The translations under genes and the position numbers were made by a program. A model generated the notes under the pieces. That model saw only the letters and a program-made list of their open reading frames with translations, was not told where the DNA came from and did not search any database. From Terriglobales bacterium (GTDB lineage Bacteria; Acidobacteriota; Terriglobia; Terriglobales; Gp1-AA117), in the NCBI GenBank assembly GCA_030150795.1, contig JASLFF010000018.1, forward strand, positions 1 to 31,346: 31,346 nt of DNA. Direction: 5' to 3'. The stretch's first letter is position 1. Every line of letters starts with the position of its first letter. Positions 24,445 through 31,346 of this stretch are shown piece after piece.

Positions 24445-24999
24445 TCAGGCAGATGTTTTGTTTCTGCGGCTCCGTGCAATGGCGCGGGACCATAACAGAC
24501 CAATTGCTAGAAAGGGCAAAGTATAGAACAACAGGTCCATGCGTCCAAACCCTGGCGGAGTTACTTCAACCTGCGTGGTCGCTTCCCCCGTCCCTTGGGC
24601 GGTTTGGAGAATGAGACGAATCCGCCAGAGCTCCTGACGGTCGAATTGAGCCTGAACGTTGTATTGAATCTGCCCATGTAAAGGCGTCCGCTGGGCCGTA
24701 TACATTACTTCAGGAAGCCGGCCGCTTACCGGTTGTACCCCGATTTTGACTGCAAGATCGTCTGGCACGGCCTTGCCCGGATCCGGATTCACGATCACAA
24801 AGAACGTTCCTGTTCCCACATCCGGATGGGTCCAGAGCGCGACAACGCAGGGACCCACTTTGGCATTTTCAAGAATAGGAAATGGCGGGCCATTATGCGC
24901 ACGCGCAGGCGTGATGCTCGCCAGCAGAAGCAGCAGCATAACTGCAGGAAATCGGTGCCGGACATTTTTCATCGTTGGTATGCAGTTGTTTTTCATCAT
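24445..24999 (-). CDS. Bitopic periplasmic protein with predicted mature N-terminal His
   Basis: A 184-aa protein I cannot assign to a named family. It has a signal peptide (about 1-34) ending in PARA, so the mature chain would start at His35 (HNGPPFPI). A beta-rich periplasmic domain follows (about 35-150), then one transmembrane helix (LLFYTLPFLAIGLLW, about 154-168) and a basic cytoplasmic tail. A mature N-terminal His is a feature of copper-brace proteins such as CopC; further candidate ligands are His58 in WTHPDVG and His104 in PLHGQ. It sits between a membrane polyferredoxin gene (25 bases) and the giant lipoprotein gene (37 bases). Copper binding is inference. Start at the first of two ATGs, with AGGACG about 7 bases upstream. 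Confidence 0.75.
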   Translation of the reverse strand: MMKNNCIPTMKNVRHRFPAVMLLLLLASITPARAHNGPPFPILENAKVGPCVVALWTHPDVGTGTFFVIVNPDPGKAVPDDLAVKIGVQPVSGRLPEVMYTAQRTPLHGQIQYNVQAQFDRQELWRIRLILQTAQGTGEATTQVEVTPPGFGRMDLLFYTLPFLAIGLLWSRAIARSRRNKTSA

Positions 25000-25024
25000 G
25001 GTGCACGTCCTATAGACAGAATTG

Positions 25025-26491
25025 TTAGCCGTTCATGAGGGTGACGCGCATTTCCATCGGTAGAAACATGAGCCACATTGCGCCCAGCCAGATCAGCAGG
25101 CATACCGAGGCCCAGGGAATAAATGCGCGGATCGGATGTTCCATATTGTTTTCTCTGGAGAGGTGGCGCACCACCAGAAGCGATCCTGCCAGCCCCAGCA
25201 AAAGGAAGCCTGCCTCAAGCGGTTGTATGAGCCTTAAAGGCAAACCGGTCCAGGTCCACTGAGGAGTGCCCAGGACCGGCAGGCCAATCATCGCCACGGC
25301 ATTTTGTGTGACCGGAATCAAAGTATATAGACCTGTAAAAAAGTGAAAGCCATAGTGCGCCAGCCACATCCCGAAACCGAGTGGGACAAAAGCATAGCTA
25401 TAGCGCACCATGATTTGCAGCCAGCCACTGGAGCAATGGGCCCAGGCGCGGGTTATCCAGGTTGCCACAATGAGAAGCAGCAAAGGTTCAACGATCAAAC
25501 TCACGATGTATATGAAGCCGAGAACCGGAGCTTCATGGTGGACATGTAGCGCGTGTTCGAGCCAGTTCTCCAAAGCATAAATCGGGCTGACCATGCCAAA
25601 GGCGTTCAAAAGAGCGCCGAATGTGAAGACCATGCTCAATGCAGCCAGGTCCTTCCGTCTGGAGAAATGACCGATTCCCGATCGCATGGGATCTTCCATG
25701 AGTTCGCTTGCAGGCTGACGGCTGAGAATTCCAACGTTGTTGTGAGGACAGGCATGAACACAATCCAGACAGAAGGTGCAATCCATGTTGCCGGATTTGA
25801 GCGGCTGAAACAAAGCCAGTTCGCAGCCACGTTGGACTACAACATCAGCGGGTTGCTCCCGGCGCCCGCGAATGCAGTCTTTCGACGCGCAGCTTGAGCA
25901 AACCTTCTGATCGCGTACTCTCACCTCCAGCGGTGAGAGGCTGGAGGCCGCGAAATTGAATTGCCCGAGGGGGCAGACGAACTTGCAGAAGGAAGCATGC
26001 TTGAAGATGCCATCCACCGCGAGCACCGCGAGAAAATACCCCACGATCAGCCACGCCGTCCACCTGGGGGACGCAAATAGATCGAACAGTTCATAAATAA
26101 ATAGAATACCGATGAAGAGGGCAATGGAGAGCCACTTGTTGCGCAAACTTCGGGGCCAGTTGAGTCGTGGCCGGGCGAAGCGCCGGGCAAAGTTTCGCAC
26201 CAGCATGAAAGGACAGGCCATGCAAAAAAAATTGCCGGCGCACAGAATCACCAGCACCAGCAGGCCGCGAAAATGGAGCCAGGTCAGGACGGTCGCAAGG
26301 TTCTTCGGGGCAAGCGATGGCCCAAACAATCCGTGGAAGACCATTACTAAACTCAGTATCAGAAGCGGAACCTGAAGAAAGGTGCGGGCGTGGCGCCAGC
26401 CGAGAAACCTGCGCACAATGGGAACCTGCATCAGATCGAAGGGCGCTGGGAAAACATTGTTCACGATCGGATTGGATGGTTGGCTCAACAA
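25025..26491 (-). CDS. Membrane-bound 4Fe-4S polyferredoxin, NapH/CcoG-like
   Basis: A 488-aa membrane protein that should pass electrons between the membrane and a partner. N-terminal helices surround CMACP (Cys90, Cys93) and CKFVCP (Cys169, Cys173), the CxxCP/CxxxCP pattern of NapH, NosR and CcoG proteins. A Cys-rich soluble segment follows: CSSCASKDC (198-206) and CTFCLDCVHACPH (238-250), the latter a complete CxxCxxCxxxCP 4Fe-4S signature. At least five more hydrophobic segments lie in the C-terminal half, including a His-rich one (YGFHFFTG). The start is uncertain: TTG 26489-26491 follows the previous stop by 2 bases but has no ribosome site, while ATG at codon 21 gives a shorter protein beginning MQVPIVRRFLG. 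The neighbours are YtkA-like and single-span metal-ligand proteins. Confidence 0.88.
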   Translation of the reverse strand: MLSQPSNPIVNNVFPAPFDLMQVPIVRRFLGWRHARTFLQVPLLILSLVMVFHGLFGPSLAPKNLATVLTWLHFRGLLVLVILCAGNFFCMACPFMLVRNFARRFARPRLNWPRSLRNKWLSIALFIGILFIYELFDLFASPRWTAWLIVGYFLAVLAVDGIFKHASFCKFVCPLGQFNFAASSLSPLEVRVRDQKVCSSCASKDCIRGRREQPADVVVQRGCELALFQPLKSGNMDCTFCLDCVHACPHNNVGILSRQPASELMEDPMRSGIGHFSRRKDLAALSMVFTFGALLNAFGMVSPIYALENWLEHALHVHHEAPVLGFIYIVSLIVEPLLLLIVATWITRAWAHCSSGWLQIMVRYSYAFVPLGFGMWLAHYGFHFFTGLYTLIPVTQNAVAMIGLPVLGTPQWTWTGLPLRLIQPLEAGFLLLGLAGSLLVVRHLSRENNMEHPIRAFIPWASVCLLIWLGAMWLMFLPMEMRVTLMNG

Positions 26492-26493
26492 AT

Positions 26494-26892
26494 TTATCTG
26501 GTTGGTCGGACTCCTTGCAGGTCCGTTTGGTATTCCAGCGCTGGTCCATTGATCAGCTTGACGTGCGCGAGGACCACCCAGTCGCCAGCCATTTTGAAAT
26601 CGAGGCGCCCCTGGTAGAGGCCTGAGTCGATTTCCGTGGCATTGCCGAAGACTGGCGACATGCCCGGATGGGGCATATCGGCTTCAAGCAGGATCCGCGC
26701 CCCGGTTACAGGTTGAGCGCCGTCGTCCGTCAGAACGACCTTTACGGTAACGGGACCAACTTGCGGTGGCTGGGGCGCGAAAGCGAACTTGATGCTAAGG
26801 TGAGAAGATGGTTCCGTTGCCCTGTGGCATCCATAGAGAAACAAAACCACGGCAAAGATCAACAAAGCTCGATCGCATTTTCCCCCAGCCAA
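26494..26892 (-). CDS. YtkA-like lipoprotein
   Basis: A 132-aa predicted lipoprotein: signal helix (about 9-21) with lipobox LYGC (Cys22). The rest is a small beta-sandwich of the YtkA/FixH-like type, with VTVKVVLTDDGAQPVTGA, ADMPHPGMSP and the final GLYQGRLDFKMAGDWVV strand pair. Relatives are found with CcoG/FixG-type or copper-handling genes; the His/Met-rich MPHPGM loop could bind metal. The TTG at 26890-26892 is preceded by AAGGAG at 6 bases and is the only reasonable start. The polyferredoxin gene begins 2 bases after its stop. Assignment rests on motif pattern, not a search. Confidence 0.8.
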   Translation of the reverse strand: MAGGKCDRALLIFAVVLFLYGCHRATEPSSHLSIKFAFAPQPPQVGPVTVKVVLTDDGAQPVTGARILLEADMPHPGMSPVFGNATEIDSGLYQGRLDFKMAGDWVVLAHVKLINGPALEYQTDLQGVRPTR

Positions 26893-26898
26893 TCACGA

Positions 26899-26904
26899 CT
26901 CCTT
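26899..26904 (-). promoter_or_regulatory. Shine-Dalgarno site for the YtkA-like TTG start
   Basis: AAGGAG on the minus strand, 6 bases before TTG 26890-26892. Its strength supports the non-ATG start. Confidence 0.6.
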
Positions 26905-26938
26905 AGAGCGATACACTTCCGGCAGTCCTCCCTCTCAG

Positions 26939-27544
26939 CTAGGCAGCGCATTCCGATGCCGGGTTGCTGTGCCAGGTGCAGGTACACGTCGCGCATTCTT
27001 TCTCTTCCAAGGGCGGAAACATGTGGTAATACATCCCTATAACCATCGGGATAAATACGACCGTGTTGTAGAAAAGATGGAGTTCAACGCGCGGGATTAC
27101 CAGTTGCAGGATGCTGACCGGCACAGGCGAATGAAACAGGTTGTGCCGCAAGATAACCTGGCTCAGCAGCAGCGCATGTTCAATGTGGTGCCAGAACTGG
27201 ATGATCAGCGCGACCGTCCACCATTTGTAGGAAGTTCCGGTGAACCCTTTTCGCAGGGTCCATATCCCCACCAGCATAACCAGAGCATAACCGTAATGCA
27301 GGGATTCGGTCTGGACGAGCCACGGATAAAACAGGCCAAGCATCCCCAAAGCCTTCGGACGCGGCCATCCCATCACATAAATCTGATAAGCCTGAAACAG
27401 ATGCTCACCCCAATGCCCAAGCACAATGAGCATAAATACCTGGAGCGCACGTTCATGCCAGCGCGAATTAAGCTTTTCGTAGAAACTTGGCTTTGCCACC
27501 GGATTTATTTGTAATTGCGGAATGGTTGGACTCGAGATGGCCAT
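26939..27544 (-). CDS. His-rich multi-span membrane protein with Cys tail
   Basis: A 201-aa protein I cannot name. It has four or five hydrophobic segments. Histidines cluster near membrane faces: HWGEH (44-48), WHHIEHALLLSQ (118-129), ELHLF (His156) and YYHMF (His174). The paired HxxxH / HxxEH pattern suggests bound heme or metal. After the last helix comes a short tail with CATCTC (Cys184, 187, 189) plus His192 and Cys199, another possible metal or disulfide site. The ATG at 27542-27544 has an excellent ribosome site (GGAAGGAG, 4 bases away). It is the first gene of the minus-strand redox block, 46 bases before the YtkA-like gene. Function is unknown; a redox or metal role is inferred. Confidence 0.8.
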   Translation of the reverse strand: MAISSPTIPQLQINPVAKPSFYEKLNSRWHERALQVFMLIVLGHWGEHLFQAYQIYVMGWPRPKALGMLGLFYPWLVQTESLHYGYALVMLVGIWTLRKGFTGTSYKWWTVALIIQFWHHIEHALLLSQVILRHNLFHSPVPVSILQLVIPRVELHLFYNTVVFIPMVIGMYYHMFPPLEEKECATCTCTWHSNPASECAA

Positions 27545-27886
27545 TAGGCTCCTTCCTTATGTCGGCAAAAAAATAAGCAAGGAGAGTATTTGAACTGGTC
27601 TGCGGGGAACAATACTAGATTTACATTAAGGTCCGCGTAATTGCGGCAGGAGTCATTCGCTGCTTGCGAAGGCCGATCGACCAAGGGCAAGGAACGTCAT
27701 CCTTAGAACGGCCTCAATCCGATTGATAGTCTTAATTTTTTTGCCCGCAAATTCGAATTGAACAACTGTCTTTTTCTCCGGGATTTTATAGAAGCAATCG
27801 TCCTGTGCTAATACATTTGCACAATCCTGCACAAAGACGGAATTTCAGTCCCGCGATTCGGCACAGTACGGGCAACGTTACACAGG
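27545..27886. other. Divergent intergenic region
   Basis: 342 bases between the His-rich membrane protein gene (minus) and the DUF169 gene (plus). It must hold promoters for both directions, but I find no box pair with acceptable spacing. Visible structure: the palindrome AATTCGAATT at 27750-27759, and the TGTGC/GCACA repeat with a second TGCACAA copy near 27804-27835. No RNA gene is seen. Confidence 0.6.
27804..27835. promoter_or_regulatory. Inverted and direct repeats, possible regulator site
   Basis: TGTGC (27804-27808) and GCACA (27819-27823) form an inverted repeat with a 10-base spacer. TGCACAA occurs at 27819-27825 and again at 27829-27835, exactly one helical turn apart. This is a plausible binding site between the divergent redox and DUF169 genes. 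The spacer is too long for a standard CRP site. Confidence 0.3.
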
Positions 27887-28618
27887 GTGGCCACATTGAC
27901 AACTGACATGCTGGAAAAATGTGAACGGCAGTTGTTTGAGGTAACCAACGCTCGGGCAATAGCGCTTACTTTTAGTGGCGTGATGCCGGAGGGGCTACCT
28001 CCCGCGCCAGGCGCGCAGCCTTCAAGTTGCACATTTTGGCGACTGGCCAGCGAAGGCCAGGCCTTCTATACCGAGAGCAGGGACCACTTTGGATGTGCGG
28101 TAGGCGCTTATGTTCATGGCGCGGAATTGCCGGACGCACAAGCCCGGGAGCTTTCAGGGCTTGTCTCTACAATGATTGGCCTTTCATACATAAAATCGGA
28201 AGAAGTAGCGCAGCTTTCCCGGCAGACCACACCTCTTCGATACGCGATTTACAGTCCGCTCGACAAAAGTCCTGTCCTGCCTGACGTGGTATTGGTGCGC
28301 GGAAATCCCCGCCAGTTAATGTTGCTGACGGAAGCGGCTCGTGCCGCCGGGCTGCTTGCGAATTCTCCCGCCATGGGAAGGCCAGCCTGCACCATGATTC
28401 CGGAAAGCATCGCTTCAGGCCGCGTTGTGCTGAGTCTGGGATGCATTGGAAACCGCATTTATACCGGCCTGAAGGAACAGGAAGGTTATATCGCGATTCC
28501 CGGCAGTACGCTGGAGGCTGTTTGCAGCCAACTCTCGATCGTTGTTGCAGCGAATGAGACGCTGGTTAAATTCCATTCTGAACGGCAAGCCCAGTTCGCC
28601 ACCATAGGAATTACTTAA
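27887..28618 (+). CDS. DUF169 family protein
   Basis: A 243-aa soluble protein with the marks of DUF169 (COG2043): an N-terminal helical part, HFGCAVGAYVHG (about 68-79), PDVVLVRGNPRQLMLL (about 130-145), a Cys in RPACTMIPESIASGRVVLSLGC (about 165-186), and an EGYIAIPG end. Conserved Cys residues in FGC, PAC and LGC suggest metal or redox binding, but the biochemical role of the family is not established. Start GTG 27887-27889 or the internal ATG 27908-27910 (seven residues shorter); neither has a clear ribosome site. It is followed by a redoxin gene after 125 bases. Confidence 0.85.
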   Translation: MATLTTDMLEKCERQLFEVTNARAIALTFSGVMPEGLPPAPGAQPSSCTFWRLASEGQAFYTESRDHFGCAVGAYVHGAELPDAQARELSGLVSTMIGLSYIKSEEVAQLSRQTTPLRYAIYSPLDKSPVLPDVVLVRGNPRQLMLLTEAARAAGLLANSPAMGRPACTMIPESIASGRVVLSLGCIGNRIYTGLKEQEGYIAIPGSTLEAVCSQLSIVVAANETLVKFHSERQAQFATIGIT

Positions 28619-28733
28619 GAAATCTCATTTGTGGAAGGGCGCCGCTCATCTGGCTGCACGAAGAATGCGCAAAATAATTGTTTTATATGATTGCCGCAGA
28701 CGGCGGTCATCAATAGAGTGTCTTGCATTTTAG

Positions 28734-28740
28734 AAAGGGA
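28734..28740 (+). promoter_or_regulatory. Shine-Dalgarno site for the redoxin start
   Basis: AAAGGGA just before ATG 28744-28746. It shows that the in-frame upstream TTG (28723-28725) is not the start. Confidence 0.5.
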
Positions 28741-28743
28741 TAT

Positions 28744-29304
28744 ATGTCACTGCAGCCACCCGTGGATTCACGGCAAGATATCGGGCGGCCCGTTGCAGAC
28801 TTCCAGTTGACCACGATCGCGGGCGATCAGATCAACTTGCAGACGGTCTTAAGCCGTAAGAAGGGTGCGGTCGTTGTATTTTGGTCCGGTATCTGCTCAC
28901 ACTGTGTTCGCTATGATGGATATTTCAACGGCTTTCCCCGGCAGCATCCGGAACTTGGAATAGTTGCTGTGGCGTCGCGGGAGAAGGAGACTCCGGAGCA
29001 ACTTCGGGCCATTGCCGCCGACCGAAGGCTCACGTTTCCCATTCTGCACGACCCGGGAAGCAGAGCTGCCAATCTCTGGTTCACGCAACAGACTCCACGA
29101 GTTTTTCTCATTGACAACAACCGCGTGCTGCGTTATCGCGGAGCTATCGACAATTTCAAGTACCCGGAAGACCCTGAGTACGTAGCATACCTCAACCCCG
29201 CGATCCGACAGTTCTTAGATGGAAAGCCAATCACCCGGACCGAGACGGCCAGTTTTGGATGTGCCATTCAGTCAGTCTATTACAACCTACCCAAAGCACT
29301 GTGA
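28744..29304 (+). CDS. Thioredoxin-fold redoxin (AhpC/TSA or TlpA-like)
   Basis: A 186-aa protein with the thioredoxin fold: GRPVADFQLTTIAGDQINL opening, VVVFWSGICSHCVRY with the active-site pair Cys51-xx-Cys54, the cis-Pro region TPRVFLIDNN, and YRGAIDNF. It probably acts as a thiol-disulfide oxidoreductase or peroxiredoxin. No signal peptide is seen, so it should be cytosolic, unlike TlpA. The ending TASFGCAIQ holds a further Cys, a feature of redoxins encoded next to FG-GAP proteins. The next gene starts 12 bases after the stop, in the same reading frame. Confidence 0.9.
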   Translation: MSLQPPVDSRQDIGRPVADFQLTTIAGDQINLQTVLSRKKGAVVVFWSGICSHCVRYDGYFNGFPRQHPELGIVAVASREKETPEQLRAIAADRRLTFPILHDPGSRAANLWFTQQTPRVFLIDNNRVLRYRGAIDNFKYPEDPEYVAYLNPAIRQFLDGKPITRTETASFGCAIQSVYYNLPKAL

Positions 29305-29316
29305 CCCGTAAAGGGA

Positions 29317-31346
29317 ATGAACTCTCTATTTGAAATACCGGCCAGCATCATTGAGCGAGGGTTGTTCACGATGGACACGGCCCTCAAGTCCGCCCAATCC
29401 GCGCTCCAGATGATCACTGGCCAGGAGCGGCTGCAGCCGCTCAAGGCTCCTCCGTTGGCCGGACCAGCCGACGTTGACACGGCTGTGGCGGACTTTGCTA
29501 ACCGTTTGGCGCGGATCGTGCGCTTCACCCATTGGGACGGCGCAGCGCCGGGCGTGGCCTTCCGCGAAGTGACGTCCGCAGCGCGACGCTCGTTTGGACA
29601 ATTCGACCTGCGCGATCCACACAACTCGGCTTTTCCTGTGCAACTTGCATTGTCTTTCGGGACGCTGTTCCTCCAGCAAGGACTACGCTTATTAGCGGCG
29701 GCCCAGGTCGTCAGGCCCAGCGAGTATCCAAGATTTTTGACGGATTTTTTCGAATCCTTTACTGATGCGCCGATCTTTTTGTCATTGGAATACCGGGAAC
29801 TTCTGGAGAAGTATGAGGCTCGGCTGGCTGAAAGACCGGATGACGATGCGACTCGCTGTGAACTCGGACGCACACAGATAAAGTGCGGCCTCCATGAGCA
29901 GGCTGCCAAAAACCTGCTGCAGGCTGCCGACAACCCATCTGTGCGGGGCCTGGCATTGCACGAAACAGCGGTGGCGTTCTATCGCGCGGGTAAATTGGAG
30001 CAAGCTGCGCAGGCGGGCAGCCAGGCTCTGGACGTCAGTCCGGGTAATGAGCGCGTCCGCCATTGGCTTTGGCTTACGGCGCAGAAGATGGGTGGCTATC
30101 CCGAATTTGTGCCCCAGAAACACCGGATGGAGGTGAAGGTCGGCTACGAAGGTCCCACCGTGGAGTTTGAAGACATCGCGGCGAAAATCGGGGTGGATAA
30201 GACCAGTGCCGGACGCGGCCTTGCCGTATTTGATTACAACAACGACGGCCTGCTTGACATTGTGATCGCCGCCGCGCATGCGGGATGCAATCTATATCGC
30301 AACAATGGAGACGGCACTTTTACCGATGTCTCGGTCGGTTCAGGTCTGGATACATGCGTCAACGGTTTCATTATTGCCGTGGGTGATTACAACAATGATG
30401 GCTATCCTGACCTCTTTATCAACCGTCTTGGGTTTTTCCCTGGAGAAGCGCAGCTGTTCCGGAACAATGGAAATGGCACCTTCACGGACGTGACACGGGA
30501 AGCGGGTCTTAAAGTGTGGGGGCCTGCCTTCAGCTCCACATGGGCCGACTACGATTGTGACGGGCGGCTGGATCTCTTTATCGCCAACAATCTGGGTGGA
30601 ATGTTCGATCGCAAGGCCCCGAATCGCCTGTTTCATAACAATGGCGATGGGACCTTTACCGAGACAACCGAACAGGCCGGTCTCTCAACCCGCTGGCCTA
30701 CCATTGGCGCAACCTGGGGTGACTATAACAATGATGGCTTTCCCGATCTGTTCCTGTCGAATGCCCTGGGACATTCACAACTGTACCGCAACAACGGCGA
30801 TGGCACGTTTACAGACGTGAGCGCCGAGGCCGGAATTACGGAGTATTGCATTGGCAGCACTTCGGTCTGGTGTGATTACAACAACGATGGTCTTCTGGAC
30901 ATCCTGCAGTTCACTTGGTCGAATCATGAAGACGTAATCCACACCCTGCGTCACGGTGAAGGTCCGCCGGACAGCAAGCCGCAACGCATCTATCACAACA
31001 ATGGTGATGGAACTTTCAAGCTACGTGACCGCGACATCGGGCTCACCGGGTGCTGGGGCACCATGAGCGGCAACGTCGGCGACTTCAATAATGACGGCAA
31101 CCTGGATATCGTTCTGGGCAATGGCAGTCCGCGCATGGACCGCCTCGAGCCACCGATACTTCTGCAGAATGACGGCAAGCGATTTCATAACGTTACCTTT
31201 GCCGCGGGATTGCCCTTTACCGGAAAAGGCCATGGGGCCAACATGGCCGACCTGTTCGGCAATGGACGCTTGTCCGTACTTCTGTCTTCGGGTGGCGCCT
31301 ATCCGGGCGACGTGATGACTACGCGGGTCTTCTATCCGAAGCGATT
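29317..31346 (+). CDS. FG-GAP/VCBS repeat protein with helical/TPR-like N-terminus (cut by window edge)
   Basis: 676 codons are in the window and the 3' end is missing. Residues 1-200 are helical without a signal peptide or anchor, and about 175-265 look TPR-like (DATRCELGRTQIKCGLHEQA, then KLEQAAQAGSQALDVSPGN). The FG-GAP propeller starts at about 287 (VEFEDIAAKIGVDKTSAGRG) with regular blades (FDYNNDGLLDIV, GDYNNDGYPDLF, ADYDCDGRLDLF, GDYNNDGFPDLF, CDYNNDGLLDIL, GDFNNDGNLDIV). Any ASPIC domain would lie beyond the edge. Start ATG 29317-29319 has a ribosome-like AAGGG too close; ATG 29371-29373 (residue 19) is an alternative with CGAGGG upstream. It lies 12 bases after the redoxin stop, so both are probably co-transcribed. 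It differs from the other family members here by lacking an export signal. Confidence 0.9.
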   Translation, partial: MNSLFEIPASIIERGLFTMDTALKSAQSALQMITGQERLQPLKAPPLAGPADVDTAVADFANRLARIVRFTHWDGAAPGVAFREVTSAARRSFGQFDLRDPHNSAFPVQLALSFGTLFLQQGLRLLAAAQVVRPSEYPRFLTDFFESFTDAPIFLSLEYRELLEKYEARLAERPDDDATRCELGRTQIKCGLHEQAAKNLLQAADNPSVRGLALHETAVAFYRAGKLEQAAQAGSQALDVSPGNERVRHWLWLTAQKMGGYPEFVPQKHRMEVKVGYEGPTVEFEDIAAKIGVDKTSAGRGLAVFDYNNDGLLDIVIAAAHAGCNLYRNNGDGTFTDVSVGSGLDTCVNGFIIAVGDYNNDGYPDLFINRLGFFPGEAQLFRNNGNGTFTDVTREAGLKVWGPAFSSTWADYDCDGRLDLFIANNLGGMFDRKAPNRLFHNNGDGTFTETTEQAGLSTRWPTIGATWGDYNNDGFPDLFLSNALGHSQLYRNNGDGTFTDVSAEAGITEYCIGSTSVWCDYNNDGLLDILQFTWSNHEDVIHTLRHGEGPPDSKPQRIYHNNGDGTFKLRDRDIGLTGCWGTMSGNVGDFNNDGNLDIVLGNGSPRMDRLEPPILLQNDGKRFHNVTFAAGLPFTGKGHGANMADLFGNGRLSVLLSSGGAYPGDVMTTRVFYPKR

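Noticed and set aside
29280..29933. 217-aa minus-strand open frame
   Set aside because: Antisense to the N-terminal helical part of the right-edge FG-GAP protein, which continues in one frame into clear FG-GAP blades.

Overview
The window looks like chromosomal DNA of an Acidobacteriota-type bacterium. This is an inference from gene content: moderate-to-high GC, a dense family of FG-GAP/VCBS proteins ending in ASPIC/UnbV domains, TPR-VCBS fusions, several TTG starts behind strong Shine-Dalgarno sites, and a class I HMG-CoA reductase. I see no rRNA, tRNA, CRISPR array, transposase, integrase or plasmid/phage function.

Layout. (1) 1-5954, minus strand: a biosynthetic block. In transcription order it holds a possible 63-aa leader gene, an active ketosynthase (KS-alpha type), a second ketosynthase that has lost Cys and both His (KS-beta/chain-length-factor type), a class I HMG-CoA reductase whose start lies inside the KS-beta gene, an ECF-like sigma factor, a small zinc-finger putative anti-sigma protein, and the N-terminal part of an FAD-dependent phytoene-desaturase-like oxidoreductase that runs off the left edge. 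(2) 6229-13689, minus strand: four translationally coupled genes (VCBS-ASPIC, TPR, VCBS-ASPIC, TPR-VCBS-ASPIC with a large extra C-terminal domain); each junction overlaps by 4-22 bases. (3) 13912-16141, plus strand: an amidase and a SAM methyltransferase. (4) 16158-27544, minus strand: a long redox/envelope block. It holds a His-rich membrane protein with a Cys tail, a YtkA-like lipoprotein, a NapH/CcoG-like membrane polyferredoxin, a bitopic periplasmic protein whose predicted mature N-terminus is His, a giant TPR-VCBS-ASPIC lipoprotein, a UnbV-like protein overlapping a UnbU (NqrB/RnfD-like) membrane protein, and a CRTAC1-like lipoprotein. (5) 27887-31346, plus strand: a DUF169 protein, a thioredoxin-fold redoxin, and a TPR-like/FG-GAP protein without a signal peptide, cut by the right edge.

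How the parts may work together. Seven FG-GAP/VCBS proteins lie within about 25 kb, six of them with a visible ASPIC domain. Three (576, 588 and 597 aa) are clear paralogues of the UnbV type, and two (1074 and about 1170 aa) share an extra C-terminal domain of about 430 residues that I cannot name. UnbV and UnbU homologues were first named as conserved companions of enediyne polyketide synthases; here they occur without such a synthase, next to membrane iron-sulfur and metal-ligand-rich proteins. The best reading is a membrane/periplasmic electron-transfer or metal-handling module with large beta-propeller scaffolds on the outside. That is inference. The KS-alpha/KS-beta/HMG-CoA-reductase set is a separate, compact biosynthetic unit with no acyl carrier protein visible in the window.
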